Positions 12,286-25,994 are shown, counted from the first letter of the stretch. The stretch is DNA of 64,000 bases from Eutreptiella sp. 'Long Island Sound 2002' (GCA_964036045.1 CAXIWF010000168.1:62001-126000); one strand, 5' to 3'. Program-made: numbers and translations. Notes: a model not told the origin generated them from the letters alone.

Positions 12286-15200
12286 CCAAGAGTTTTTCGT
12301 CAATTTTCCGAGAATTTTCCGAGAGGTTTCCGAGAATTTTCCGAGAATTTTCTGAGAATTTTCCGAGAATTTTCCGAGAATTTTCCGTCAATTTTCCTAG
12401 AATTTTCCGAGAATTTTCCGAGAATTTTCCGAGAATTTTCTGAGAATTTTCTGAGAATTTTCCGAGAATTTTCCGAGAATTTTCCGAGAATTTTCCGAGA
12501 ATTTTCCGAGAATTTTCCGAGAATTTTCCAAGAATTTTCCGAGAATTTTCCGAGAATTTTCCGGGAATTTTCCGAGAATTTTCCGAGAATTTTCCGAGAA
12601 TTTTCCGAGAATTTTCCGAGAATTTTCCGTCAATTTTCCCAGAATTTTCCGAGAAATTTCCCAGAATTGTCCGAGAATTTTCCGAGAATTTTCCGAGAAT
12701 TTTCCGAGAATTTTCCGAGAATTTTCCTAGAATTTTCTGAGAATTTTCCGAGAATTTTCGGAGAATTTTCCGAGATTTTTCCGAGAATTTTCCGATAATT
12801 TTCCGATAATTTTCCGAGAATTTTCCGAGAATTTTCCGAGAATTTTCCGAGAATTTTCCGAGAATTTTCCGAGAATTTTCCGAGAATTTTCCGAGAATTT
12901 TCCGAGAATTTTCCGAGAACTTTCCGAGAATTTTCTGAGAATTTTCGGAGAATTTTCCGAGAATTTTCCGAGAATTTTCGGAGAATTTTTCGAGAATTTT
13001 CCGAGAATTTTCCGTCAATTTTCCGAGAATTTTCCGAGAATTTTCCGAGAATTTTCCGAGAATTTTCCGAGAATTTTCCGAGAATTTTCCGAGAATTTTC
13101 CGAGAATTTTCCGAGAATTTTCCGAGAATTTTCCGAGAGTTTTTCGTCAATTTTCCGAGAATTTTCCGAGAATTTTCCGAGAATTTTCCGAGAATTTTCC
13201 GAGAATTTTCCGAGAATTTTCCGAGAATTTTCCGAGAATTTTCCGAGAATTTTCCGTCAATTTTCCGAGAATTTTCCGAGAATTTTCCGAGAATTTTCTG
13301 AGAATTTTCTGAGAATTTTCCGAGAATTTTCCGAGAATTTTCCGAGAATTTTCCGAGAATTTTCCGTCAATTTTCCGAGAATTTTCCGAGAATTTTCCGA
13401 GAATTTTCCGAGAATTTTCCGAGAATTTTCCGAGAATTTTCCCAGAATTTTCCGAGAATTTTCCGAGAATTTTCCGAGAATTTTCCGAGAATTTTCCGAG
13501 AATTTTCCGGGAATTTTCCGAGAATTTTCCGAGAATTTTCCGAGAATTTTTCAAGAATTTTCCGAGAATTTTCCGAGAATTTTCCGAGAATTTTCCGAGA
13601 ATTTTCCGAGAATTTTCCGAGAATTTTCCGAGAATTTTCCGAGAATTTTCCGTCAATTTTCCGAGAATTTTCCGAGAATTTTCCGAGAATTTTCCGAGAA
13701 TTTTCCGAGAATTTTCCGAGAATTTTCCGAGAATTTTCCGAGAATTTTCCGAGAATTTTCCGAGAATTTTCCGAGAATTTTCCGAGAATTTTCCGAGAAT
13801 TTTCCGAGAATTTTCCAAGAGTTTTTCGTCAATTTTCCGAGAATTTTCGGAGAGGTTTCCGAGACTTTTCCGAGAATTTTCTGAGAATTTTCCGAGAATT
13901 TTCCGAGAATTTTCCGTCAATTTTCCTAGAATTTTCCGAGAATTTTCCGAGAATTTTCCGAGAATTTTCCGAGAATTTTCCGAGAATTTTCCGAGAATTT
14001 TCCGAGAATTTTCCGAGAATTTTCCGAGAATTTTCCGAGAATTTTCCGAGAATTTTCCGAGAATTTTCCGAGAATTTCCCAAGAGTTTTTCGTCAATTTT
14101 CCGAGAATTTTCCGAGAGGTTTCGGAGAATTTTCCGAGAATTTTCTGAGAATTTTCCGAGAATTTTCCGAGAATTTTCCGTCAATTTTCCTAGAATTTTC
14201 CGAGAATTTTCCGAGAATTTTCCGAGAATTTTCTGAGAATTTTCTGAGAATTTTCCGAGAATTTTCCGAGAATTTTCCGAGAATTTTCCGAGAATTTTCC
14301 GAGAATTTTCCAAGAATTTTCCGAGAATTTTCCGAGAATTTTCCGAGAATTTTCCGGGAATTTTCCGAGAATTTTCCGAGAATTTTCCGAGAATTTTCCG
14401 AGAATTTTCCGAGAATTTTCCGTCAATTTTCCCAGAATTTTCCGAGAATTTTCCCAGAATTTTCCGAGAATTTTCCGAGAATTTTCCGAGAATTTTCCGA
14501 GAATTTTCCGAGAATTTTCCGAGAATTTTCCTAGAATTTTCTGAGAATTTTCCGAGAATTTTCGGAGAATTTTCCCAGATTTTTCCGAGAATTTTCCGAT
14601 AATTTTCCGATAATTTTCCGAGAATTTTCCGAGAATTTTCCGAAAATCTTCCGAGAATTTTCCGAGAATTTTCCGAGAATTTTCCGAGAATTTTCCGAGA
14701 ATTTTCCGAGAATTTTCCGAGAACTTTCCGAGAATTTTCTGAGAATTTTCGGAGAATTTTCCGAGAATTTTCCGAGAATTTTCGGAGAATTTTTCGAGAA
14801 TTTTCCGAGAATTTTCCGTCAATTTTCCGAGAATTTTCCGAGAATTTTCCGAGAATTTTCCGAGAATTTTCCGAGAATTTTCCGAGAATTTTCCGAGAAT
14901 TTTCCGAGAATTTTCCGAGAATTTTCCGAGAATTTTCCGAGAGTTTTTCGTCAATTTTCCGAGAATTTTCCGAGAATTTTCCGAGAATTTTCCGAGAATT
15001 TTCCGAGAATTTTCCGAGAATTTTCCGAGAATTTTCCGAGAACTTTCCGAGAATTTTCTGAGAATTTTCGGAGAATTTTCCGAGAATTTTCCGAGAATTT
15101 TCGGAGAATTTTTCGAGAATTTTCCGAGAATTTTCCGTCAATTTTCCGAGAATTTTCCGAGAATTTTCCGAGAATTTTCCGAGAATTTTCCGAGAATTTT

Positions 15201-17399
15201 CCGAGAATTTTCCGAGAATTTTCCGAGAATTTTCCGAGAATTTTCCGAGAATTTTCCGAGAGTTTTTCGTCAATTTTCCGAGAATTTTCCGAGAATTTTC
15301 CGAGAATTTTCCGAGAATTTTCCGAGAATTTTCCGAGAATTTTCCGAGAATTTTCCGAGAATTTTCCGTCAATTTTCCGAGAATTTTCCGAGAATTTTCC
15401 GAGAATTTTCCGAGAATTTTCTGAGAATTTTCTGAGAATTTTCCGAGAATTTTCCGAGAATTTTCCGAGAATTTTCCGAGAATTTTCCGTCAATTTTCCG
15501 AGAATTTTCCGAGAATTTTCCGAGAATTTTCCGAGAATTTTCCGAGAATTTTCCGAGAATTTTCCGAGAATTTTCCGAGAATTTTCCGAGAATTTTCCGA
15601 GAATTTTCCGGGAATTTTCCGAGAATTTTCCGAGAATTTTCCGAGAATTTTCCGAGAATTTTCCGAGAATTTTCCGAGAATTTTCCAAGAATTTTCCGAG
15701 AATTTTCCGAGAATTTTCCGAGAATTTTCCGAGAATTTTCCGAGAATTTTCCGAGATTTTTCCGAGAATTTTCCGAGAATTTTCCGTCAATTTTCCGAGA
15801 ATTTTCCGAGAATTTTCCGAGAATTTTCCGAGAATTTTCCGAGAATTTTCCGAGAATTTTCCGAGAATTTTCCGAGAATTTTCCGAGAATTTTCCGAGAA
15901 TTTTCTGAGAATTTTCCGAGAATTTTCCGAGAATTTTCCGAGATTTTTCCGAGAATTTTCCGAGAATTTTCCGATAATTTTCCGAGAATTTTCCGAGAAT
16001 TTTCCGAGAATTTTCCGAGAATTTTCCAAGAATTTTCCGGGAATTTTCCGAGAATTTTCCGAGAACTTTCCGAGAATTTTCTGAGAATTTTCCGAGAATT
16101 TTCCGAGAATTTTCTGAGAATTTTCCGAGAATTATCCGAGAATTTCCGAGAATTTTCTGAGAATTTTCCGAGAATTTTCCGAGAATTTTCCGAGAATTTT
16201 CCGAGAATTTTCCGAGAATTTTCTGAGAATTTTCCGAGAATTTTCCGAGAATTTTGCGAGAATTTTCCGAGAATTTTCCGAGAATTTTCCGAAAATTTTC
16301 CGAGAATTTTCCGAGAATTTTCCGAGAATTTTCCGAGAATTTTCTGAGAATTTTCCGAGAATTTTCCGTCAATTTTCCGAGAATTTTCCGAGAATTTTCC
16401 GAAAATTTTCCGAGAATTTTCCGAGAATTTTCCGAGAATTTTCCGAGAATTTTCCGAGAATTTTCCGAGAATTTTCCGAGAATTTTCCGAGAATTTTCCG
16501 AGAATTTTCCGAGAGTTTTTCGTCAATTTTCCGAGAATTTTCCGAGAATTTTCCGAGAATTTTCCGAGAATTTTCCGAGAATTTTCCGAGAATTTTCCGA
16601 GAATTTTCCGAGAATTTTCCGTCAATTTTCCGAGAATTTTCCGAGAATTTTCCGAGAATTTTCCGAGAATTTTCTGAGAATTTTCTGAGAATTTTCCGAG
16701 AATTTTCCGAGAATTTTCCGAGAATTTTCCGAGAATTTTCCGTCAATTTTCCGAGAATTTTCCGAGAATTTTCCGAGAATTTTCCGAGAATTTTCCGAGA
16801 ATTTTCCGAGAATTTTCCGAGAATTTTCCGAGAATTTTCCGAGAATTTTCCGAGAATTTTCCGAGAATTTTCCGAGAATTTTCCGGGAATTTTCCGAGAA
16901 TTTTCCGAGAATTTTCCGAGAATTTTCCGAGAATTTTCCGAGAATTTTCCGAGAATTTTCCAAGAATTTTCCGAGAATTTTCCGAGAATTTTCCGAGAAT
17001 TTTCCGAGAATTTTCCGAGAATTTTCCGAGATTTTTCCGAGAATTTTCCGAGAATTTTCCGTCAATTTTCCGAGAATTTTCCGAGAATTTTCCGAGAATT
17101 TTCCGAGAATTTTCCGAGAATTTTCCGAGAATTTTCCGAGAATTTTCCGAGAATTTTCCGAGAATTTTCCGAGAATTTTCTGAGAATTTTCCGAGAATTT
17201 TCCGAGAATTTTCCGAGATTTTTCCGAGAATTTTCCGAGAATTTTCCGATAATTTTCCGAGAATTTTCCGAGAATTTTCCGAGAATTTTCCGAGATTTTT
17301 CCAAGAATTTTCCGAGAATTTTCCGAGAATTTTCCGAGAACTTTCCGAGAATTTTCTGAGAATTTTCCGAGAATTTTCCGAGAATTTTCTGAGAATTTT
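12286..17399 (+). repeat. ~5-kb higher-order block A3, last of the left domain
   Basis: Tandem copy of the preceding block. Offset starts at 4,926 and rises to 5,311 at the K marker (10814 versus 16125) because this copy holds extra units, including an additional gagtttttcgtcaa interval between 14941 and 15260. J markers lie at 12286-12329, 13815-13858 and 14079-14122, matching those of block A2 with the same private substitutions (cggagaggttt, ggtttcgg). A ccgaaaatctt unit near 14640 is shared with 9670 and 5404. K lies at 16125-16145. After 17.4 kb the higher-order pattern changes. Confidence 0.88.
16125..16145 (+). repeat. K marker 3
   Basis: First of the doublet in block A3; next K 1,275 bp on. 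Confidence 0.95.
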
Positions 17400-17420
17400 C
17401 CGAGAATTATCCGAGAATTT
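17400..17420 (+). repeat. K marker 4
   Basis: Sits at the change from the ~5-kb to the 8.24-kb higher-order pattern; partner at 25974 (780 units). Confidence 0.95.
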
Positions 17421-19466
17421 CCGAGAATTTTCTGAGAATTTTCCGAGAATTTTCCGAGAATTTTCCGAGAATTTTCCGAGAATTTTCCGAGAATTTTCTG
17501 AGAATTTTCCGAGAATTTTCCGAGAATTTTGCGAGAATTTTCCGAGAATTTTCCGAGAATTTTCCGAAAATTTTCCGAGAATTTTCCGAGAATTTTCCGA
17601 GAATTTTCCGAGAATTTTCTGAGAATTTTCCGAGAATTTTCCGTCAATTTTCCGAGAATTTTCCGAGAATTTTCCGAAAATTTTCCGAGAATTTTCCGAG
17701 AATTTTCCGAGAATTTTCCGAGAATTTTCTGAGAATTTTCCGAGAATTTTCCGAGAATTTTCCGTCAATTTTCCGAGAATTTTCCGAGAATTTTCCGAGA
17801 ATTTTCCGAGAATTTTCTGAGAATTTTCTGAGAATTTTCCGAGAATTTTCCGAGAATTTTCCGAGAATTTTCCGAGAATTTTCCGAGAATTTTCCGAGAA
17901 TTTTCCGAGAATTTTCCGGGAATTTTCCGAGAATTTTCCGAGAATTTTCCGAGAATTTTCCGAGAATTTTCCGAGAATTTTCAGAGAATTTTCCGTCAAT
18001 TTTCCGAGAATTTTCCGAGAATTTTCCGAGAATTTTCCGAGAATTTTCCGACAATTTTCCGAGAGTTTTCCGTCAATTTTCCGAGAATTTTCCGAGAATT
18101 TTCCGAGAATTTTCCGAGAATTTTCCGAGAATTTTCCGAGAATTTTCCGAGAATTTTCCGAGAATTTTGGGAGAATTTTTCGAGAATTTTCCGAGAATTT
18201 TCCGTCAATTTTCCGAGAATTTTCGGAGAATTTTCCGAGAATTTTCCGAGAATTTTCCGAGAATTTTCCGAGAATTTTCCGAGAATTTTCCGTCAATTTT
18301 CCGAGAATTTTCCGAGAATTTTCCGAGAATTTTCCGAGAATTTTCCGAGAATTTTCCGAGAATTTTCCGAGAATTTTCCGAGAATTTTCCGAGAATTTTC
18401 CGAGAATTTTCCGAGAATTTTCCGAGAATTTTCCGAGAATTTTCCGAGAATTTTCCGAGAATTTTCCGAGAATTTTCCGAGAATTTTCTGAGAATTTTCC
18501 AAGAATTTTCCGAGATTTTTCCGAGAATTTTCCGAGAATTTTCCGAGAATTTTCCGAGAATTTTCCGAGAATTTTCCGAGAATTTTCTGAGAATTTTCCG
18601 AGAATTTTCCGAGAATTTTCCGAGAATTTTCCGAGAATTTTCCGAGAATTTTCCGAGAATTTTCCGAGAATTTTCCGAGAATTTTCCGAGAATTTTCCGA
18701 AAATTTTCCGAGAATTTTCGGAGAATTTTCCGAGAATTTTCCGAGAATTTTCCGAAAATTTTCCGAGAATTTTCCGAGAATTTTCCGAGAATTTTCCGAG
18801 AATTTTCCGAGAATTTTCCGAAAATTTTCCGAGAATTTTCCGAGAATTTTCCGAGAATTTTCCGAGAATTTTCCGAGAATTTTCCGTCAATTTTCCGAGA
18901 ATTTTCCCAGAATTTTCCGAGAATTTTCCGAGAATTTTCTGAGAATTTTCCGAGAATTTTCCGAGAATTTTCCGAGAATTTTCCGTCAATTTTCCGATAA
19001 TTTTCCGAGAATTTTCCGAGAATTTTCCGAGAATTTTCCGAGAATTTTCCGAGAATTTTCCGAGAATTTTCCGAGATTTTTCCGAGATTTTTCCGAGAAT
19101 TTTCCGAGAATTTTCCGATAATTTTCCGAGAATTTTCCGAGAATTTTCCGAGAATTTTCGGAGAATTTTCCGAGAATTTTCCGAGAATTTTCCGAGAATT
19201 TTCCGAGAATTTTCCGAGAATTTTCCGAGAACTTTCCGAGAATTTTCTGAGAATTTTCGGAGAATTTTCCGAGAATTTTCCGAGAATTTTCGGAGAATTT
19301 TTCGAGAATTTTCCGAGAATTTTCCGTCAATTTTCCGAGAATTTTCCGAGAATTTTCCGAGAATTTTCCGAGAATTTTCCGAGAATTTTCCGAGAATTTT
19401 CCGAGAATTTTCCGAGAATTTTCCGAGAATTTTCCGAGAATTTTCCGAGAATTTTCCGAGAATTTT

Positions 19467-19520
19467 CCAAGAGTTTTTCGTCAATTTTCCGAGAATTTTC
19501 CGAGAGGTTTCCAAATCTTT
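19467..19520 (+). repeat. J marker, ccaaatcttt type, in B1
   Basis: ccaagagtttt, tcgtcaatttt, a normal unit, ccgagaggttt, then 10-bp ccaaatcttt at 19511-19520. The left-domain J has a normal 11-bp unit at that point. Partner at 27711 (+8,244). Confidence 0.95.
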
Positions 19521-22500
19521 CCGAGAATTTTCTGAGAATTTTCCGAGAATTTTCCGAGAATTTTCCGTCAATTTTCCTAGAATTTTCCGAGAATTTTCCG
19601 AGAATTTTCCGAGAATTTTCTGAGAAGTTTCTGAGAATTTTCCGAGAATTTTCCGAGAATTTTCCGAGAATTTTCCGAGTATTTTCCGAGAATTTTCCGA
19701 GAATTTTCCAAGAATTTTCCGAGAATTTTCCGAGAATTTTCCGAGAATTTTCCGGGAATTTTCCGAGAATTTTCCGAGAATTTTCCGAGAATTTTCCGAG
19801 AATTTTCCGAGTATTTTCCGAGAACTTTCCGAGAATTTTCTGAGAATTTTCGGAGAATTTTCCGAGAATTTTCCGAGAATTTTCGGAGAATTTTTCGAGA
19901 ATTTTCCGAGAATTTTCCGTCAATTTTCCGAGAATTTTCCGAGAATTTTCCGAGAATTTTCCGAGAATTTTCCGAGAATTTTCCGAGAATTTTCCGAGAA
20001 TTTTCCGAGAGTTTTTCGTCAATTTTCCGAGAATTTTCCGAGAATTTTCCGAGAATTTTCCGAGAATTTTCCGAGAATTTTCCGAGAATTTTCCGAGAAT
20101 TTTCCGAGAATTTTCCGAGAATTTTCCGTCAATTTTCCGAGAATTTTCCGAGAATTTTCCGAGAATTTTCCGAGAATTTTCTGAGAATTTTCTGAGAATT
20201 TTCCGAGAATTTTCCGAGAATTTTCCGAGAATTTTCCGAGAATTTTCCGTCAATTTTCCGAGAATTTTCCGAGAATTTTCCGAGAATTTTCCGAGAATTT
20301 TCCGAGAATTTTCCGAGAATTTTCCGAGAATTTTCCGAGAATTTTCCGAGAATTTTCCGAGAATTTTCCGAGAATTTTCCGGGAATTTTCCGAGAATTTT
20401 CCGAGAATTTTCCGAGAATTTTCCGAGAATTTTCCGAGAATTTTCCGAGAATTTTCCAAGAATTTTCCGAGAATTTTCCGAGAATTTTCCGAGAATTTTC
20501 CGAGAATTTTCCGAGAATTTTCCGAGATTTTTCCGAGAATTTTCCGAGAATTTTCCGTCAATTTTCCGAGAATTTTCCGAGAATTTTCCGAGAATTTTCC
20601 GAGAATTTTCCGAGAATTTTCCGAGAATTTTCCGAGAATTTTCCGAGAATTTTCCGAGAATTTTCCGAGAATTTTCCGAGAATTTTCCGTCAATTTTCCG
20701 AGAATTTTCCGAGAATTTTCCGAGAATTTTCCGAGAATTTTCTGAGAATTTTCTGAGAATTTTCCGAGAATTTTCCGAGAATTTTCCGAGAATTTTCCGA
20801 GAATTTTCCGTCAATTTTCCGAGAATTTTCCGAGAATTTTGCGAGAATTTTCCGAGAATTTTCCGAGAATTTTCCGAGATTTTTCCGAGAATTTTCCGAG
20901 AATTTTCCGAGAATTTTCCGAGAATTTTCCGAGAATTTTCTGAGAATTTTCCGAGAATTTTCCGAGAATTTTCCGAGAATTTTCCGAGAATTTTCCGAGA
21001 ATTTTCTGCGAATTTTCCGAGAATTTTCCGAGAATTTTGCGAGAATTTTCCGAGAATTTTCCGAGAATTTTCCGAGAATTTTCCGAGAATTTTCCGAGAA
21101 TTTTCCGAGAATTTTCCGAGAATTTTCTGAGAATTTTCCGAGAATTTTCCGTCAATTTTCCGAGAATTTTCCGAGAATTTTCCGAAAATTTTCCGAGAAT
21201 TTTCCGAGAATTTTCTGAGAATTTTCCGATAATTTTCCGAGAATTTTCCGTCAATTTTCCGAGAATTTTCCGAGAATTTTCCGAGAATTTTCCGAGAATT
21301 TTCTGAGAATTTTCTGAGAATTTTCCGAGAATTTTCCGAGAATTTTCCGAGAATTTTCCGAGAATTTTCCGAGAATTTTCCGAGAATTTTCCGAGAATTT
21401 TCCGAGAATTTTCCGAGAATTTTCCGGGAATTTTCCGAGAATTTTCCGAGAATTTTCCGAGAATTTTCCGAGAATTTTCCGAGAATTTTCAGAGAATTTT
21501 CCGTCAATTTTCCGAGAATTTTCCGAGAATTTTCCGAGAATTTTCCGAGAATTTTCCGACAATTTTCCGAGAGTTTTCCGTCAATTTTCCGAGAATTTTC
21601 CGAGAATTTTCCGAGAATTTTCCGAGAATTTTCCGAGAATTTTCCGAGAATTTTCCGAGAATTTTCCGAGAATTTTCGGAGAATTTTTCGAGAATTTTCC
21701 GAGAATTTTCCGTCAATTTTCCGAGAATTTTCGGAGAATTTTCCGAGAATTTTCCGAGAATTTTCCGAGAATTTTCGGAGAATTTTCCGAGAATTTTCCG
21801 TCAATTTTCCGAGAATTTTCCGAGAATTTTCCGAGAATTTTCCGAGAATTTTCCGAGAATTTTCCGAGAATTTTCCGAGAATTTTCCGAGAATTTTCCGA
21901 GAATTTTCCGAGAATTTTCCGAGAATTTTCCGGGAATTTTCCAAGAATTTTCCGAGAATTTTCCGAGAATTTTCCGAGAATTTTCCGAGAATTTTCCGAG
22001 AATTTTCCGAGAATTTTCCGAGAATTTTCTGAGAATTTTCCAAGAATTTTCCGAGATTTTTCCGAGAATTTTCCGAGAATTTTCCGAGAATTTTCCGAGA
22101 ATTTTCCGAGAATTTTCCGAGAATTTTCTGAGAATTTTCCGAGAATTTTCCGAGAATTTTCCGAGAATTTTCCGAGAATTTTCCGAGAATTTTCCGAGAA
22201 TTTTCCGAGAATTTTCCGAGAATTTTCCGAGAATTTTCCGAGAATTTTCCGAAAATTTTCCGAGAATTTTCTGAGAATTTTCCGAGAATTTTCCGAGAAT
22301 TTTCCGAAAATTTTCCGAGAATTTTCCGAGAATTTTCCGAGAATTTTCCGAGAATTTTCCGAGAATTTTCTGAGAATTTTCCGAGAATTTTCCGAGAATT
22401 TTCCGTCAATTTTCCGAGAATTTTCCCAGAATCTTCCGAGAATTTTCCGAGAATTTTCTGAGAATTTTCCGAGAATTTTCCGAGAATTTTCCGAGAATTT

Positions 22501-22985
22501 TCCGTCAATTTTCCGATAATTTTCCGAGAATTTTCCGAGAATTTTCCGAGAATTTTCCGAGAATTTTCCGAGAATTTTCCGAGAATTTTCCGAGATTTTT
22601 CCGAGATTTTTCCGAGAATTTTCCGAGAATTTTCCGATAATTTTCCGAGAATTTTCCGAGAATTTTCCGAGAATTTTCGGAGAATTTTCCGAGAATTTTC
22701 CGAGAATTTTCCGAGAATTTTCCGAGAATTTTCCGAGAATTTTCCGAGAACTTTCCGAGAATTTTCTGAGAATTTTCGGAGAATTTTCCGAGAATTTTCC
22801 GAGAATTTTCGGAGAATTTTTCGAGAATTTTCTGAGAATTTTCCGTCAATTTTCCGAGAATTTTCCGAGAATTTTCCGAGAATTTTCCGAGAATTTTCCG
22901 AGAATTTTCCGAGAATTTTCCGAGAATTTTCCGAGAATTTTCCGAGAATTTTCCGAGAATTTTCCGAGAATTTTCCGAGAATTTT

Positions 22986-23039
22986 CCAAGAGTTTTTCGT
23001 CAATTTTCCGAGAATTTTCCGAGAGGTTTCCAAATCTTT
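22986..23039 (+). repeat. J marker, ccaaatcttt type, second in B1
   Basis: 320 units after the previous one; partners at 31230 (+8,244) and 43675 (+20,689). Confidence 0.95.
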
Positions 23040-23424
23040 CCGAGAATTTTCTGAGAATTTTCCGAGAATTTTCCGAGAATTTTCCGTCAATTTTCCTAGA
23101 ATTTTCCGAGAATTTCCCGAGAATTTTCCGAGAATTTTCTGAGAATTTTCTGAGAATTTTCCGAGAATTTTCCGAGAATTTTCCGAGAATTTTCCGAGTA
23201 TTTTCCGAGAATTTTCCGAGAATTTTCCAAGAATTTTCCGAGAATTTTCCGAGAATTTTCCGAGAATTTTCCGGGAATTTTCCGAGAATTTTCCGAGAAT
23301 TTTCCGAGAATTTTCCGAGAATTTTCCGAGTATTTTCCGAGAACTTTCCGAGAATTTTCTGAGAATTTTCGGAGAATTTTCCGAGAATTTTCCGAGAATT
23401 TTCGGAGAATTTTTCGAGAATTTT

Positions 23425-23434
23425 CGAGAATTTT
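23425..23434 (+). repeat. 10-bp unit cgagaatttt, private to B1
   Basis: One C missing after a tcgagaatttt unit. The B2 position 8,244 bp on has the full 11 bp. Confidence 0.9.
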
Positions 23435-24897
23435 CCGTCAATTTTCCGAGAATTTTCCGAGAATTTTCCGAGAATTTTCCGAGAATTTTCCGAGAATTTT
23501 CCGAGAATTTTCCGAGAATTTTCCGAGAGTTTTTCGTCAATTTTCCGAGAATTTTCCGAGAATTTTCCGAGAATTTTCCGAGAATTTTCCGAGAATTTTC
23601 CGAGAATTTTCCGAGAATTTTCCGAGAATTTTCCGAGAATTTTCCGTCAATTTTCCGAGAATTTTCCGAGAATTTTCCGAGAATTTTCCGAGAATTTTCT
23701 GAGAATTTTCTGAGAATTATCCGAGAATTTTCCGAGAATTTTCCGAGAATTTTCCGTCAATTTTCCGAGAATTTTCCGAGAATTTTCCGAGAATTTTCCG
23801 AGAATTTTCCGAGAATTTTCCGAGAATTTTCCGAGAATTTTCCGAGAATTTTCCGAGAATTTTCCGAGAATTTTCCGAGAATTTTCCGAGAATTTTCCGG
23901 GAATTTTCCGAGAATTTTCCGAGAATTTTCCGAGAATTTTCCGAGAATTTTCCGAGAATTTTCCGAGAATTTTCCAAGAATTTTCCGAGAATTTTCCGAG
24001 AATTTTCCGAGAATTTTCCGAGAATTTTCCGAGAATTTTCCGAAATTTTTCCGAGAATTTTCCGAGAATTTTCCGTCAATTTTCCGAGAATTTTCCGAGA
24101 ATTTTCCGAGAATTTTCCGAGAATTTTCCGAGAATTTTCCGAGAATTTTCCGAGAATTTTCCGAGAATTTTCCGAGAATTTTCCGAGAATTTTCCGAGAA
24201 TTTTCCGTCAATTTTCCGAGAATTTTCCGAGAATTTTCCGAGAATTTTCTGAGAATTTTCTGAGAATTTTCCGAGAATTTTCCGAGAATTTTCCGAGAAT
24301 TTTCCGAGAATTTTCCGTCAATTTTCCGAGAATTTTCCGAGAATTTTCCGAGAATTTTCCGAGAATTTTCCGAGAATTTTCCGAGAATTTTCCGAGAATT
24401 TTCCGAGAATTTTCCGAGAATTTTCCGAGAATTTTCCGAGAATTTTCCGGGAATTTTCCGAGAATTTTCCGAGAATTTTCCGAGAATTTTCCGAGAATTT
24501 TCCGAGAATTTTCCGAGAATTTTCCAAGAATTTTCCGAGAATTTTCCGAGAATTTTCCGAGAATTTTCCGAGAATTTTCCGAGAATTTTCCAAGATTTTT
24601 CCGAGAATTTTCCGAGAATTTTCCGTCAATTTTCCGAGAATTTTCCAAGAATTTTCCGAGAATTTTCCGAGAATTTTCCGAGAATTTTCCGAGAATTTTC
24701 CGAGAATTTTCCGAGAATTTTCCGAGAATTTTCTGAGAATTTTCCGAGAATTTTCCGAGAATTTTCCGAGATTTTTCCGAGAATTTTCCGAGAATTTTCC
24801 GATAATTTTCCGAGAATTTTCCGAGAATTTTCCGAGAATTTTCCGAGAATTTTCCGAGAATTTTCCGAGAATTTTCCGAGAATTTTCCGAGAACTTT

Positions 24898-24907
24898 CGA
24901 GAATTTT
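24898..24907 (+). repeat. 10-bp unit cgagaatttt after ccgagaacttt, private to B1
   Basis: One C missing; the B2 equivalent near 33144 is intact. This loss and the one at 23425 change the B1/B2 offset from 8,244 to 8,246. Confidence 0.9.
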
Positions 24908-24951
24908 CTGAGAATTTTCCGAGAATTTTCCGAGAATTTTCTGAGAATTTT

Positions 24952-24972
24952 CCGAGAATTATCCGAGAATTT
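24952..24972 (+). repeat. K marker 5
   Basis: Partner 8,246 bp downstream at 33198; next K 1,022 bp on (93 units less one base). Confidence 0.95.
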
Positions 24973-25973
24973 CCGAGAATTTTCTGAGAATTTTCCGAGA
25001 ATTTTCCGAGAATTTTCCGAGAATTTTCCGAGAATTTTCCGAGAATTTTCTGAGAATTTTCCGAGAATTTTCCGAGAATTTTCCGAGAATTTTCCGAGAA
25101 TTTTCCGAGAATTTTCCGAAAATTTTCCGAGAATTTTCCGAGAATTTTCCGAGAATTTTCCGAGAATTTTCTGAGAATTTTCCGAGAATTTTCCGTCAAT
25201 TTTCCGAGAATTTTCCGAGAATTTTCCGAAAATTTTCCGAGAATTTTCCGAGAATTTTCCCAGAATTTTCCGAGAATTTTCTGAGAATTTTCCGAGAATT
25301 TTCCGAGAATTTTCCGTCAATTTTCCGAGAATTTTCCGAGAATTTTCCGAGAATTTTCCGAGAATTTTCTGAGAATTTTCCGAGAATTTTCCGAGAATTT
25401 TCCGAGAATTTTGCGAGAATTTTCCGAGAATTTTCCGAGAATTTTCCGAGAATTTTCCGAGAATTTTCCGAGAATTTTCCGGGAATTTTCCGAGAATTTT
25501 CCGAGAATTTTCCGAGAATTTTCCGAGAATTTTCCGAGAATTTTCAGAGAATTTTCCGTCAATTTTCCGAGAATTTTCCGAGAATTTTCCGAGAATTTTC
25601 CGAGAATTTTCCGACAATTTTCCGAGAGTTTTCCGTCAATTTTCCGAGAATTTTCCGAGAATTTTCCGAGAATTTTCCGAGAATTTTCCGAGAATTTTCC
25701 GAGAATTTTCCGAGAATTTTCCGAGAATTTTCCGAGAATTTTCCGAGAATTTTCTGAGAATTTTCCGAGAATTTTCCGAGAATTTTCCGAGATTTTTCCG
25801 AGAATTTTCCGAGAATTTTCCGATAATTTTCCGAGAATTTTCCGAGAATTTTCCGAGAATTTTCCGAGAATTTTCCGAGAATTTTCCGAGAATTTTCCGA
25901 GAATTTTCCGAGAACTTTCCGAGAATTTTCTGAGAATTTTCCGAGAATTTTCCGAGAATTTTCTGAGAATTTT

Positions 25974-25994
25974 CCGAGAATTATCCGAGAATTT
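25974..25994 (+). repeat. K marker 6
   Basis: Boundary used here between blocks B1 and B2; partner at 34220. Confidence 0.95.

Larger units (their letters stand above)
17400..25973 (+). repeat. ~8.24-kb higher-order block B1
   Basis: First copy of a larger block, taken here from one K marker to the matching one. New markers appear: J now ends in the 10-bp ccaaatcttt (19511-19520 and 23030-23039) instead of a normal unit, and a ccgacaatttt, ccgagagtttt, ccgtcaatttt run occurs near 18052, 21557 and 25610. Relative to B2 it has about 27 extra units before 17996, three extra units near 18.8 kb, and single-base losses at 23425-23434 and 24898-24907. K lies at 17400-17420 and 24952-24972. From 19.5 to 23.4 kb the offset to B2 is a constant 8,244 bp, which is 750 units minus six 10-bp units. 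Confidence 0.92.

Noticed and set aside
18160-18200. gggagaattttt followed by cgag as a possible promoter or regulatory site
   Set aside because: It is a unit variant also found in the duplicate near 26446, with no transcription unit nearby.
16743-19571. 942-codon minus-strand open frame and dozens of similar long frames on both strands
   Set aside because: All are the same 11-residue cycle produced by a stop-free 11-bp unit; starts are TTG created by single variants, the frame changes freely at 10- and 12-bp units, and overlapping frames on both strands are equally long.
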